Source: an uncultured Bacteroidales bacterium | GTDB lineage: Bacteria > Bacteroidota > Bacteroidia > Bacteroidales > Bacteroidaceae | NCBI GenBank assembly: GCA_902779315.1 | Contig: CACZBC010000018.1 | Location: 1-50,274, forward strand | Length of the DNA stretch: 50,274 nucleotides | Reading direction: 5' to 3' | Part shown: piece by piece, positions 30,325 through 40,374 of the stretch | Numbering within the stretch: the first letter of the stretch is position 1 | Layout of the letters: each line of letters starts with the position of its first letter | Position numbers and translations under genes: made by a program | The notes under the pieces: model-generated | Databases searched by the model: none | The model's input: only the letters and a program-made list of their open reading frames with translations | Told to the model about the DNA's origin: nothing

Positions 30325-33300
30325 ATGAAGAACTCAATCAAACTGATTCTTGCCTCTCTCTTCGCGCTGCTGGGAGCCACTTCGGCATGGGCACAAACGA
30401 GCGACTTCGCAGGAAAAATCATTACTGTGGGGAGTGCTGCCACCACGCTCGAGACGGGCAAGTGGTATGTCCTCTACAACGAAGCGACACTGTCCTATAC
30501 GGTGGAAAACGACGGCAACAAACTTGGCGTCACCACAACCTCGCCCAACGGAACAGATGCTGCTGCCAATGCAGGTTACCTCATTCAGCTGGTAGAAACG
30601 GGAACAGCTGACAGATATTACATCAAGAGTGGTCTGGGCAACTACTATGCCGACCTGACTGGAACCACGAACAAGGGCACAACTACTGAGCTCGCAGAAA
30701 AGCTGGGCTATGTCATCTCGCCGTTCACAACTGCGGGTCATTGGTTCCTCCGCAGCAATGGCCGTTACTACATGCAGAGCAACAATGGCAAACTGACAGG
30801 AGCTTCCGCCAGGGGCAATGAAGGTGGCGACAGGGACTGGGCTTTCCGAACTGTCACCCTCACTGACAAGAGCGACCTCTCCGGAGCAGCCTATGTCAAC
30901 TTTGTGCTCAGCAAGACCAATGTCGTTCGCCTAACAAGCCGCAGAAGCCCCAATGTACGCCTCTCGGACAACGGCACAAACACCATAGGCTCAGCCAAGA
31001 ACGACAATACGCTTGCTCAGGTCTGGCTCGTTGCGAAGTCAGGTGACGGCTATACCCTGAGGAATGCGAACACAGGGCGTTTCCTCAGCAACGACGACAA
31101 TTATCGCTCCCCCTCTGCAGTCTCGAAGAAACTCTACATCCAACTCAGTCCAAACAACGGAACGAACACATCCTACATCAACATCTCCTCTGAAAGCGAC
31201 TTCTCAGGCCTCTCCTGTCTGAACCTCGGAAACGACGGCACAACACTCTACAAGTGGAGCTGCCAAGGCGATACGGGTTGCGACTGGACCATCGCTGTAG
31301 CAGAGAATTATACGGTGGAGGAGGTGGAGGCCCATATGCTTGAGCTGAGCGGTCTGTCTGAACCTCAAGTTGGGAAGTACTATCGTATCAAAAACATGGG
31401 CTATTCGAAGTACATCAACGAGAGCTTTGGAGCGAATGTCCTCACTTGCGAAGCCAAAGACGAGACGAAACTCTCGCAGTACTGGACACTCGTTCAGTCG
31501 AGCGGGAAATGGTGTCTGCAGAACCTTTGCACACAAAGATACATCACCCAGCAGAACGGTGCCCTCAGTACGCAATATCGCACCTCAACAAGCAGAAGCG
31601 GCTCAACCTTCACCATCCAAAGGACCAACGATGCGACGAACATCACATACTACATCCTCGACACTGGAAGCATCGGCCTGCATTGTGATGCAAGCAGTGT
31701 GGTGGTGGGCTGGAGCAACAACAATGTGAACAGCGTTTGGGGCTTCGAGGAAGTGACCCTGGACGAATCCTTCATCGAGGAAGGCAGGGCGAAACTGAAC
31801 GCCTATAGCGAACTGCAGAAGAACATCAACACCTACAAGGCCGCGCTCACAAACCTCTTCCAGGACAAAGCCTGCACCATCCTCAAGGACGAGATTCAGG
31901 CACTCAGCGATGAGGCTTTGGCGGAAAATGCTGACTTTGCAGCACTCAACAGCGATATGAAGGCAATGGTGCTGAAAGTGAAGAACAACACATGGGAAAG
32001 TTTCACTTCATCCTCAGGTTATACGCGAGAAGCCTTCGAGAAGTTCTTCCGTGTCCGCGACGACTACTATGTTTACAGCCACAACCAGAAGATGTCGTGG
32101 AACGAATACGCAGGCATGAGCAACGCTTTCGGCAAGCTCTCCGGACCTACAGGAATCGTTGGCAACATGGGAGACATCATCTACATCTATGTCGACAAGG
32201 AACCCAATTCGGAATGTACCCTGCAAGCTGAAGTCGTGATCGATAGCGACAGTCCTGGTGATCATCAGACAGGTGCTGTCACAAATCTCCACGCAGGTCT
32301 CAACACCATCTTGTTGAGCCAGGCAAGCACCATCTACATTTTCTATCAGCTCAACAATCCGGAGAAATATCTCGCCGATTATCCTGCAGCCAAGATCCAT
32401 ATCGAAGGCGGACAATTGCAAGGCTACTTCGACTATACGCGTGGAATGACCAATCAGGACTGGACGCTCCTCTACGAGAAACTGCTCAACAAGAGCGCTA
32501 TCATTAACCTCAAATGCGAACGCGTTGTCTTCGCCATGATGGCCAACCTGGTAAAGAACGCTATCGGCAGAACGGGCGAAGCAGAAGGGCTGATGCGCGT
32601 CTGGAACAACTTCGTGGAATGCGAGGAAGACCTGATGGGCTTCAAGGAAGACTTGGCAGGCAGGTTCCGCAACGTATGGAACGCATTCTCCGTCACTCAC
32701 GGCTATATGTATTCCACCACCTACGGAACTTACTACGAGAACAGCACCATCTCGACCGTGATGAACTACAACACGCTGACTTCGAGCGGTGGTGCAATCT
32801 GGGGACCTTCGCACGAGATAGGACACAACCATCAGGCTTGCTTCAACATCGTAGGTGCAACAGAGGTGAGCAACAACCTCTTCTCCAATGTGAATGTCTT
32901 CCTGCATGGTGTTTCCACGACTCGAGGCACAAAGGTGACAGATACGCTCGAGGACTTCGCGAAGAACAAAGGCTGGTTCGGAATGAGCATCTGGGAACAG
33001 ACGCGTTTCTACTTCCAGCTCTACCTCTATTTCCACGCTCAGGGACACAAGCCTGACTTCTATCCCACACTCTTCAAGATGCTTCGTCAAGACCCCATCC
33101 AGAAGCGTACAGGACCATACGATTCGAATCTCACGAATGGCGATGGCGAAGTCGTGGGAGGATACATAACCTACGGAAAGACTGACTATCTGCACATGGC
33201 CAAGAAGATGTGCGACGCTGCCCAGCTCGACCTGAGCGAACTCTTCGAGGTGAACGGAATGTTTGTTCCCTACGACAAGTTCTTTGTGGGCGACTACAGC

Positions 33301-34473
33301 AACTATTGGGTAACGACCACGCAAGCCGACATCGATGCGGCTAAGGCCTATATGGCTCGCTATCCGAAGGCTCCAAGCATCTGCTTCATCGATGATCGCA
33401 TCAAACCCTCTCCTGCCATCTCCAACGGTCCCTTCGAGGGCAAACCAAAGGGAACGAATCGCGTCAATTACGACAGCGAAGTGTCTATCGGCTATGCTGA
33501 TGTTGGACAATGGAGCGACTTTGTGGACGAGTACCAGACGAACGGTTACTTCTATAGCACAACCACCAGCTCTGGTACGGTAACATACATCATAAACGGC
33601 TCTGGTGCAATCGGTTATAAGGTTTATGACAATGACGGCAACCTGGTTTACCTCACCAACAAGAACAGATTCAGCTTCCCATCGTACGTTCAGTCGAAGG
33701 TAAAGGACGGCTTCAAGCTGGTCGCTTGCGAAGCGAACGGTTACGAAGTGGTCATCCCATTCGGACCGTCGATGTATCGTGGCGAGATGACGGCTTATTA
33801 TGAAGGAAATCCTACGCCTCACACCCTCTACTATTACGGTACAGGAACGGCAGGAAAGAGCGTGATGAATCCGCTTCCAGCCAATTCCATCGCATACGTC
33901 AAAGCCGATCAGACTGAAAAGAGACAGCCTACGCCAGAACTCTTGGAAAACATCAATGTGGTAGGTCCTGACAGTACAGCTCAAAAGCTCGTTATCGACG
34001 GCGACAAACCCTTCTATATCCCTGAGGAATTCACTGCACAGAGTCTTACTTTCACCAAAACGGGTGAGGGGAATCAAGTTCTTCAGCTTCCCTTCAGCAC
34101 CTGGGCTGGGCTCGGCATCGTGGGTGAAGATGGAACCATCGACAGCACTCCTGAGACTTATGCTGCGGGCAATCCGGTCCTCTTCGAGGGCAATGTCAAC
34201 ATAGAGGAGAATGGCAGAACTATCAATCCTGGCACTTTTGCCGAGACGGAGAGCGGTTTTGTCTTCGACGGCACTTCGTTCGTCTTTGCAGAGAACATTT
34301 CTCCCTTCACTTATGTTTGGGACGATCCGAACGGAATCAAAGAAATTGAAGGCAGACAACAGACAACAGACAACAGACAACAGTCAATCTATAATCTTGC
34401 AGGTCAGCGCGTAAGCAAGCCTACGAAAGGCCTCTATATCGTAAATGGCAAAAAGATTGCAATTAAACAATAA
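30325..34473 (+). CDS. M60-family (enhancin-like) metallopeptidase, secreted
   Basis: A 1382-aa protein. The signal peptide is cut near A-W-A-Q (residue 24). Residues about 40-480 contain repeated ricin-like or other sugar-binding-type segments (G-K-W-Y-V-L, Y-Y-R-I-K-N-M-G-Y). The gluzincin motif H-E-I-G-H is at 830-834 with Glu847 as likely third ligand (H-E-x-x-H, 12 residues, E), inside the M60 domain. M60 enzymes such as B. thetaiotaomicron BT4244 cut mucin-type glycoproteins. The C-terminus carries a sorting-type tail Y-N-L-A-G-Q-R-V ... G-L-Y-I-V-N-G-K-K, preceded by a linker of four AGACAAC heptamers (34354-34381). The next gene overlaps its stop by one base. Confidence 0.92.
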   Translation: MKNSIKLILASLFALLGATSAWAQTSDFAGKIITVGSAATTLETGKWYVLYNEATLSYTVENDGNKLGVTTTSPNGTDAAANAGYLIQLVETGTADRYYIKSGLGNYYADLTGTTNKGTTTELAEKLGYVISPFTTAGHWFLRSNGRYYMQSNNGKLTGASARGNEGGDRDWAFRTVTLTDKSDLSGAAYVNFVLSKTNVVRLTSRRSPNVRLSDNGTNTIGSAKNDNTLAQVWLVAKSGDGYTLRNANTGRFLSNDDNYRSPSAVSKKLYIQLSPNNGTNTSYINISSESDFSGLSCLNLGNDGTTLYKWSCQGDTGCDWTIAVAENYTVEEVEAHMLELSGLSEPQVGKYYRIKNMGYSKYINESFGANVLTCEAKDETKLSQYWTLVQSSGKWCLQNLCTQRYITQQNGALSTQYRTSTSRSGSTFTIQRTNDATNITYYILDTGSIGLHCDASSVVVGWSNNNVNSVWGFEEVTLDESFIEEGRAKLNAYSELQKNINTYKAALTNLFQDKACTILKDEIQALSDEALAENADFAALNSDMKAMVLKVKNNTWESFTSSSGYTREAFEKFFRVRDDYYVYSHNQKMSWNEYAGMSNAFGKLSGPTGIVGNMGDIIYIYVDKEPNSECTLQAEVVIDSDSPGDHQTGAVTNLHAGLNTILLSQASTIYIFYQLNNPEKYLADYPAAKIHIEGGQLQGYFDYTRGMTNQDWTLLYEKLLNKSAIINLKCERVVFAMMANLVKNAIGRTGEAEGLMRVWNNFVECEEDLMGFKEDLAGRFRNVWNAFSVTHGYMYSTTYGTYYENSTISTVMNYNTLTSSGGAIWGPSHEIGHNHQACFNIVGATEVSNNLFSNVNVFLHGVSTTRGTKVTDTLEDFAKNKGWFGMSIWEQTRFYFQLYLYFHAQGHKPDFYPTLFKMLRQDPIQKRTGPYDSNLTNGDGEVVGGYITYGKTDYLHMAKKMCDAAQLDLSELFEVNGMFVPYDKFFVGDYSNYWVTTTQADIDAAKAYMARYPKAPSICFIDDRIKPSPAISNGPFEGKPKGTNRVNYDSEVSIGYADVGQWSDFVDEYQTNGYFYSTTTSSGTVTYIINGSGAIGYKVYDNDGNLVYLTNKNRFSFPSYVQSKVKDGFKLVACEANGYEVVIPFGPSMYRGEMTAYYEGNPTPHTLYYYGTGTAGKSVMNPLPANSIAYVKADQTEKRQPTPELLENINVVGPDSTAQKLVIDGDKPFYIPEEFTAQSLTFTKTGEGNQVLQLPFSTWAGLGIVGEDGTIDSTPETYAAGNPVLFEGNVNIEENGRTINPGTFAETESGFVFDGTSFVFAENISPFTYVWDDPNGIKEIEGRQQTTDNRQQSIYNLAGQRVSKPTKGLYIVNGKKIAIKQ
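34354..34381. repeat. Four perfect AGACAAC heptamers inside the M60 gene
   Basis: Copies at 34354-34360, 34361-34367, 34368-34374 and 34375-34381, encoding the linker R-Q-Q-T-T-D-N-R-Q-Q. The unit length is not a multiple of three, so gain or loss of a copy shifts the frame before the C-terminal tail. Confidence 0.9.
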
Positions 34474-36092
34474 TGCAGAAATCATCGAAACAACCGCATA
34501 AGGCGGCAACAAAACAAACGGCAGCTCCGCTGAAGAAGAAGGATTCGGCTTTCAGTCTCCAACTTTTGGCGACGAAGTTGCCTGTGCTTGTCATATTCTT
34601 CTTCCTGACTTGGCTTTGGTCAGGATGGTATTATGGCAGTGTCTTCTACATCAGTCGCGAGTACAGCTATTGGGTGGCCGATCCTCGCATCATGAGCTTC
34701 GTGTTGAGCCAGCCATACGGTATTCTCCGCTATATCGGACGAGCCATACTATTGCTCTACAAGTTCCCTTGGCTTGGAGGATTGGTGATGGCGTTGATGC
34801 TGACATCAGGAAGTTGGTTGACTGGATATTGCTTGCGTCTTCGCGGATCGTGGCGAACCCTTCAATACCTGCCGTCGCTGTTCTATATGGCAGTTGTGAC
34901 GTGGAATGGTCTCGACATCTTCTTCGAGGCTCGAACAGGTTTCATCTTCGGCATTCCTTTGCTGGCGTTAATCGTGCTGATGGTTTGCGCGCTCATCATC
35001 CGCAGTTTCAGTCGTAAAGCGACACCTGCGTTCTTCGCCAATCCAGCAGGTGAAACTCCGCGACAACACTGCATACAATTGGGAATTATCCTTGTGTTGA
35101 TGGCAGCTGTGGTTGGTTTCGACATGTGGAAGCGTCCCTATGTTCGCGTCATTTGTCGTTTGCTTGATATGGAGTATCGTCAGGATTGGTCTGGCATTCA
35201 GAAACTCGCTCGCGAAAATGCTATGATGAGCAATCGGCCGATGGCGTGCTCTTATGCGATTGCTCTGGTGCAGACAGGACAGATTGCTGAGCGTCTGTAC
35301 GACATCCGTTTGGATTACGATTCGCTCCACGTTCATGGTATGGACTGGAAGCACAACAATGCGAGCGTCCTTTATGTTCCAGAAGGCAATTATTATGGCG
35401 GCTTCATCGAGTCGGCACAACATGCTTGCATGGAACAGATGGTGATGACGGGCCCCACGATTCGCTTGCTGAAACTTCAGACGAAGTGTGCTTTGATGCG
35501 CGAGGAATGGGAGTTGGCAGAGAAGTATCTGGCGTTGCTCCGTCGTGTTCCTTTCGAAGGTGCGTTTGTGAAGAAGTACGAGCCGATGGTTCATCATCTG
35601 GATAAAGTGAATGCAGACCCGGAGATGGCGCTGATTCGCCTGACGGAACCCATCCACGACAGTTTCGAGAACCAGTATCAGCAACCCCTCTTCATGGGCT
35701 ACAACCTTTTGCTCGTCGAAGGACGAAGCAGCCAAGCCCTCACCAACAGTCTGAGTGTTTGCCTCTACACGAAGCTGATGCCACAGTTCATAGAGCGTCT
35801 GGAGCCAATTGTGGGAACGACGCCTTCCAGCATCATCATGGACGGCATCTTGTTGGCCGAGAACAAGCAGCCTGGACTCTCGCAGCACTTCACGGGCATG
35901 AATTTCCGTCAGCCTCAATTCCAAACCTTCCTGCGAAATGTACAACCCTACATGAAGGATCGTGCGGGCTATGCTAACGAGCTTTTCCCGAAGTACAAAG
36001 GCTACTATCCCTACTACTATTTCTTCGGCAATCTGAAGGCGACGAAGAAGGGCTACACCAGCCTGTCGTCGAGCAGCTCAGGCGTGAACTAA
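34473..36092 (+). CDS. DUF6057-type multi-pass membrane protein
   Basis: A 539-aa protein: a basic N-terminus, about six membrane helices in residues 30-220 (V-I-F-F-F-L-T-W-L-W, L-V-M-A-L-M-L, L-L-A-L-I-V-L-M-V), then a large soluble region of about 230-520 with helical, TPR-like character. It resembles DUF6057 proteins, which have no known function. It starts with an ATG overlapping the stop of the M60 gene (TAATG) and is followed 35 bp later by the PD40 lipoprotein, so the three are probably translated from one mRNA. Confidence 0.75.
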   Translation: MQKSSKQPHKAATKQTAAPLKKKDSAFSLQLLATKLPVLVIFFFLTWLWSGWYYGSVFYISREYSYWVADPRIMSFVLSQPYGILRYIGRAILLLYKFPWLGGLVMALMLTSGSWLTGYCLRLRGSWRTLQYLPSLFYMAVVTWNGLDIFFEARTGFIFGIPLLALIVLMVCALIIRSFSRKATPAFFANPAGETPRQHCIQLGIILVLMAAVVGFDMWKRPYVRVICRLLDMEYRQDWSGIQKLARENAMMSNRPMACSYAIALVQTGQIAERLYDIRLDYDSLHVHGMDWKHNNASVLYVPEGNYYGGFIESAQHACMEQMVMTGPTIRLLKLQTKCALMREEWELAEKYLALLRRVPFEGAFVKKYEPMVHHLDKVNADPEMALIRLTEPIHDSFENQYQQPLFMGYNLLLVEGRSSQALTNSLSVCLYTKLMPQFIERLEPIVGTTPSSIIMDGILLAENKQPGLSQHFTGMNFRQPQFQTFLRNVQPYMKDRAGYANELFPKYKGYYPYYYFFGNLKATKKGYTSLSSSSSGVN

Positions 36093-36127
36093 CGGACAAT
36101 ACGTAATAGAAAATATATAACAGACAT

Positions 36128-37711
36128 ATGAGACGACAGATTCTATATATCTTGTGTTCTTTATTATTCATTCTTGTCGGCTGCAAGCAGAAGGCTGAGT
36201 TACCGAGCCAGTTTGCTGAGGCGAATACTGAAGCAAAGATCTATCCCGACTACAAGGATGTTGTAGTTCCTCCCAACATAGCTCCGCTCAATTTTATCGT
36301 CAGCGATTCTGCAGCTACGGCTTTCGTCGCTCACCTCGAGGGTGGGGGAAAGGAGTTGGTGGCAGCGGCTTCGGAAAATGGTGTTATCAAGATGGATTCA
36401 ACCGAATGGCGTGCGCTTCTTGAGGCAAACAAGGGCGGCGATGTCGCGGTTGATGTCTATGCCAAGCGAGATGAGGGATGGGTGCACTTCAAGCCCTACA
36501 AGTTCAGCATTGCCGATGAGCCCATCGATGCTTTCGTCAGCTATCGTCTTATCGAGCCAGGCTACGAACTCTACCGCCAGCTCGGCATCTACCAGCGCAA
36601 TCTCACTACATTCGACGAGAAGCCCATCTACGAGAATAACCGACAATATGCCGAGGGCGAGAACCATTGCGTCAACTGCCACAACTTCCGGATGGGGAGC
36701 ACGGAGAGCATGCTTTTCCATGTGCGTTCCAATCATGGCGGAACCGTCATTGTTCAAGACGGCAAGGCTCATAAGATTCAACTCAAAGACAGTACCATCA
36801 TCACGAGTGGCGTCTATCCTTCCTGGCATCCCACAGAAAACCTTGTAGCCTTCTCCACGAACAAGACGGGACAAGTGTTCCACCTCTACCATCCCGAGAA
36901 AATCGAGGTGATGGACGAGAGGAGCGACCTCCTGCTCTACGATGTCACGAAGAACGAAGTGAGCCACATTCTCCGTACCACCTACGACCTCGAGACGTTC
37001 CCTTGCTGGGCTCCTGACGGCCGTACGCTCTACTATTGCACGTCCTACATCAAGCCCCTGCTTATTCCGGAATTGCCCGACAGTACCGTCACGCAGCAGC
37101 TCTTGCTGAAGTACGACAGTCTGCGCTACAATTTGATGTCCATCCCCTTCGACCCTGCTACACGCAACTTCGGACAACCACAACTGGAGATTGATGCCGC
37201 ATCCGAGCAGAAGAGCATTTCTGTGCCGCGTGTCTCTCCAGACGGCCGTTACATCCTCTTCACGAAGGGCGATTACGGGCAGTTCCATATTTGGCACAAG
37301 TCGAGCGACCTTTGGGTGAAAGACCTTCAGACGGGCGAGTGCAGACCCTTGCAGGAAGCCAATTCCGACGATGTCGACAGCTTCCATAGTTGGAGTTCGA
37401 ACGGGCGTTGGTTTGTCTTCAGCAGTAGGAGAATGGACCACAACTATTCGCGCCTCTTCATCGCCTATTTCGACAAGCAGGGACGCGCGCGCAAGCCCTT
37501 CCTCATTCCGCAGGAAGACCCCGAGTGGAACGTGCTTTTGCTGAAGAGCTACAATGTGCCCGAGATGAGTCGTGACGCAGTCCGCATCTCGCAGAAAGCG
37601 CTCCACGAATGCATCTATGATACTGAAGCCGAGAATGCTGTTTACAAGCCCAATCCCACCGCTATCATCAAGCTCGACGGCGTGACGGGAGCATCACCTA
37701 AGAAACCATAA
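36128..37711 (+). CDS. PD40/TolB-like beta-propeller lipoprotein with one CxxCH motif
   Basis: A 527-aa predicted lipoprotein (lipobox L-V-G-C, Cys19). The body has PD40/WD40-like propeller repeats: Y-P-S-W-H-P-T-E-N-L-V-A-F-S, F-P-C-W-A-P-D-G-R-T-L-Y-Y, V-S-P-D-G-R-Y-I-L-F and S-W-S-S-N-G-R-W-F-V-F-S-S-R. It contains a single haem-c-type motif H-C-V-N-C-H-N-F near residues 180-187. Homologs are sometimes annotated as cytochrome c biogenesis proteins, but the real role is unknown. It stands between DUF6057 and GH30 in the glycoprotein-degradation block. Confidence 0.82.
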   Translation: MRRQILYILCSLLFILVGCKQKAELPSQFAEANTEAKIYPDYKDVVVPPNIAPLNFIVSDSAATAFVAHLEGGGKELVAAASENGVIKMDSTEWRALLEANKGGDVAVDVYAKRDEGWVHFKPYKFSIADEPIDAFVSYRLIEPGYELYRQLGIYQRNLTTFDEKPIYENNRQYAEGENHCVNCHNFRMGSTESMLFHVRSNHGGTVIVQDGKAHKIQLKDSTIITSGVYPSWHPTENLVAFSTNKTGQVFHLYHPEKIEVMDERSDLLLYDVTKNEVSHILRTTYDLETFPCWAPDGRTLYYCTSYIKPLLIPELPDSTVTQQLLLKYDSLRYNLMSIPFDPATRNFGQPQLEIDAASEQKSISVPRVSPDGRYILFTKGDYGQFHIWHKSSDLWVKDLQTGECRPLQEANSDDVDSFHSWSSNGRWFVFSSRRMDHNYSRLFIAYFDKQGRARKPFLIPQEDPEWNVLLLKSYNVPEMSRDAVRISQKALHECIYDTEAENAVYKPNPTAIIKLDGVTGASPKKP

Positions 37712-37715
37712 CACT

Positions 37716-39989
37716 ATGTCACATCGCATCCTTTTTCCTGTTTTCCTTACCCTCTTTTCCCTTTCCTGCGTGGCCGAGCAGGTGCGTATCTACACGACTA
37801 CGACTGACGGAACGAAGAGGATGGAATTCAGCGTTCAGAAGAGTTCCCGCTCCAAGTTGTCCCGACACATCACGCTGCAGCCCACCACCACCTATCAGGA
37901 GATGGACGGTTTCGGCTATGCCATCACCTATAGTGCTGCCTACAATTTGCTGAAGATGGCTGAGGCGGACCGACGCACTTTCCTTACGCGAACCTTCTCG
38001 CGCACAGTGGGTTACGGTGTCAGCTATGTTCGCATCAGTATCGGTTGTTCCGACTTCTCGAGCACGGAATACTCTCTTTGCGACACACCCGGATTGGAGA
38101 ATTTCCGCCTTCACTCGGACGAGACGCAGTACGTCATTCCCATCCTGAAGGAGATACTTGCCATCAATCCCGACCTGAAGATTATGGCGGCACCATGGAC
38201 TTGCCCGAAGTGGATGAAGGTGAAGAGCCTTTCTGAGCGGGTGGGCTACGATTCGTGGACGAGCGGTTCGCTCAATCCCAACCACTACCAGACCTATGCC
38301 GACTATTTCGTACGCTTCGTCCAGGCTTTTGCAGCCGAGGGAATCCCCATCTATGCTGTCACACCTCAGAACGAGCCCCTCAACAAGGGGAACTGTGCGA
38401 GTCTCTACATGCCTTGGGCGGAGGAAGCGGCCTTCGTCAACAAACTTGCACCTGCCTTCGCGCATGCAGGCATCACAACCAAGATCTATTGCTTCGACCA
38501 CAACTACAACTACGATAACATCTCCTCACAGCAGGACTATCCCATCCAGTTCTACAATGCGCTCGACCCCGATATGGACGGACGCGAACTCGTTGTCGGT
38601 AGTGCTTGGCACGACTACGGTGGGAGTGTGACGGAGCTTGACGACATCAATCAGAAAGCACCCGACAAGGAGGTCATCTTCACCGAAACGAGTATCGGCA
38701 CTTGGAATGACGGACGCAATCTCTCTTCGCGTCTGCTGACGGACATGAAGAATCTGGTCTACAATACCGTCACACGCAAGAGCAAAGCCGTGATGGTATG
38801 GAACTTCATGCTCGACCTCAATCGCGGGCCTAATCTGGACGGAGGCTGCCAGACCTGCTACGGAGCCGTCGATATCGACCAGAACGACTACCACACGCTC
38901 ACCTACAACTCGCACTACTACGTGATGGCTCACGCCAGTCTGGCTGCAATGCCCGGAGCCCGTCGCATCGGGTTCAGCGTCTCGAACGCCCCCTCCGACG
39001 TCAGTTGTGTCGCCTTCCAGAACCCCGACGGCAGCTATGGCGCCATCATCTTCAATCAGGGTGGCAGCAGCGTGCAGATGTCTATGGGAGCTTCGTCAGC
39101 CGCTTATGCGCGTTTCACCGTGCCCGCCAAAAGCATCGTCACTGTTGTGCTGGGCGGAGAGGAGGAGAAAGACGTCAGGCTAGGCGCCAACGTCATTCCG
39201 CCGACAGAGCAGTCGGGAACCTATCGCGGGACCATCGCCACGCAGCAGTTGGAGAGTCTTTCGCAGAACTTCATCGACAATCCGGAGCAATGGCATATCG
39301 CTCCGGATTTCTTTTGGTGGGACGATACTGACTCTTCGCTCATCTTCCTCCCCATCGACGGTTCCTACGAGGTGGAGGTGGACAAAGTGGCGCGAACCCT
39401 GCTCTGCTCGCCTGTCCTTGCCGAGGAGGGACTCTCTGTCTTTATCTGCGGCCCTGCCAACAGTGTGGGCTGTCCTTTCTTCTATCCCGGCAGTGCCACC
39501 CTCCCGCAGAATGCCATTGCTATGGCACAGATGGAGCCAGGACTCTTCCAGCGCACCCTCGTTGCAGGCGAGCAACTCAACGATGCTGCTGTCGACTTCG
39601 GATTCTTCCTTTCCAGCGACCTGTCCACTCCTTTCTCGGGCAAGACTACGGCCGAGCATCACCTCGTTTACGACCAGACGCTTGGCTCCTCCCTCTTCGG
39701 CCTTGGGAAGGGCTATTCGGGGCATGCTGACGGCCATATCTACAAACGGCAGAACAATCGCCACCTCGATCCCGGAAGCCTCTGGACCGCTGTTGTGGAC
39801 CTTCGCGAGGGACTTGCAGGCGCACCCGTCTATGTGAAGGAATGGGAGGAGCCGACTGGAATAGAGTCACTCTCCCAAAGTGATTGCAGCGTGGAGGAAA
39901 CAGGCATTTATGACCTCAGTGGCCGCCGTGTTTCGTCCGTTCGGAAAGGCATCTACATCCGTGACGGCAGGAAGGTTGCGATTAAGTGA
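37716..39989 (+). CDS. Glycoside hydrolase family 30, secreted, with C-terminal sorting tail
   Basis: A 757-aa enzyme with a signal peptide (S-L-S-C at 15-18 may be a lipobox). The GH30 barrel spans about 50-480: D-G-F-G-Y-A-I-T, A-A-P-W-T-C-P-K-W-M-K, acid/base Glu220 in T-P-Q-N-E-P-L, nucleophile Glu324 in I-F-T-E-T-S-I-G. GH30 members act on glucosylceramide, beta-1,6-glucan, xylan and others; the substrate is not evident. A second domain of about 500-720 is unassigned and may bind sugars. The end is a sorting-type tail Y-D-L-S-G-R-R-V ... G-I-Y-I-R-D-G-R-K. It starts 4 bp after the PD40 gene. Confidence 0.92.
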   Translation: MSHRILFPVFLTLFSLSCVAEQVRIYTTTTDGTKRMEFSVQKSSRSKLSRHITLQPTTTYQEMDGFGYAITYSAAYNLLKMAEADRRTFLTRTFSRTVGYGVSYVRISIGCSDFSSTEYSLCDTPGLENFRLHSDETQYVIPILKEILAINPDLKIMAAPWTCPKWMKVKSLSERVGYDSWTSGSLNPNHYQTYADYFVRFVQAFAAEGIPIYAVTPQNEPLNKGNCASLYMPWAEEAAFVNKLAPAFAHAGITTKIYCFDHNYNYDNISSQQDYPIQFYNALDPDMDGRELVVGSAWHDYGGSVTELDDINQKAPDKEVIFTETSIGTWNDGRNLSSRLLTDMKNLVYNTVTRKSKAVMVWNFMLDLNRGPNLDGGCQTCYGAVDIDQNDYHTLTYNSHYYVMAHASLAAMPGARRIGFSVSNAPSDVSCVAFQNPDGSYGAIIFNQGGSSVQMSMGASSAAYARFTVPAKSIVTVVLGGEEEKDVRLGANVIPPTEQSGTYRGTIATQQLESLSQNFIDNPEQWHIAPDFFWWDDTDSSLIFLPIDGSYEVEVDKVARTLLCSPVLAEEGLSVFICGPANSVGCPFFYPGSATLPQNAIAMAQMEPGLFQRTLVAGEQLNDAAVDFGFFLSSDLSTPFSGKTTAEHHLVYDQTLGSSLFGLGKGYSGHADGHIYKRQNNRHLDPGSLWTAVVDLREGLAGAPVYVKEWEEPTGIESLSQSDCSVEETGIYDLSGRRVSSVRKGIYIRDGRKVAIK

Positions 39990-40053
39990 GCCCACATATA
40001 GTTTCCCGGGTGTAAAGTTACGACTTTCTTCAATACTTGCAAGTGAGAAAGTA

Positions 40054-40317
40054 GGAAAAGCGGAAAGGAGGAAAGTAGACATTAATACATTTTGAAGCAG
40101 TAAAAGCAGGTATAATTAAGTATATATAATAAGTAATTTTAATTAAGTATATATAATAAGTAATTTATATAAGTAATATATACCGTAATATAATTATAAT
40201 ATATATATTAATATATATATATTATATAATAAACTTTTACTAAGAAAAGTCCACTTTCCGCTTTGTCCGCCCGCCCCGAAACACCTTAATGTCTACTTTC
40301 CTCCTTTCCGCTTTTCC
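40054..40317. repeat. Perfect 32-bp inverted repeat enclosing AT-rich DNA
   Basis: Left arm 40054-40085 (starts GGAAAAGCGGAAAGGAGG) and right arm 40286-40317 (ends CCTCCTTTCCGCTTTTCC) are perfect reverse complements. A second nested pair AGTAAAAG 40099-40106 / CTTTTACT 40234-40241 and self-complementary TA runs lie inside. It looks like a giant hairpin or MITE-like element. No transposase gene and no clear target duplication were seen. Confidence 0.9.
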
Positions 40318-40374
40318 GCCTTACTGCCCCATAGAAAAAACTTTCATTTTCGTGTGAAAATAATTGCCAATTTA

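Noticed and set aside
32014-34380. A 788-codon open frame on the minus strand inside the M60 gene
   Set aside because: The plus-strand frame carries the H-E-I-G-H zinc motif and sorting tail; the antisense frame is a by-product of GC-rich codon use.
40054-40317. Insertion sequence
   Set aside because: There is an inverted repeat but no transposase ORF in the 200-bp interior and no target-site duplication that I could see; a MITE-like element remains possible.
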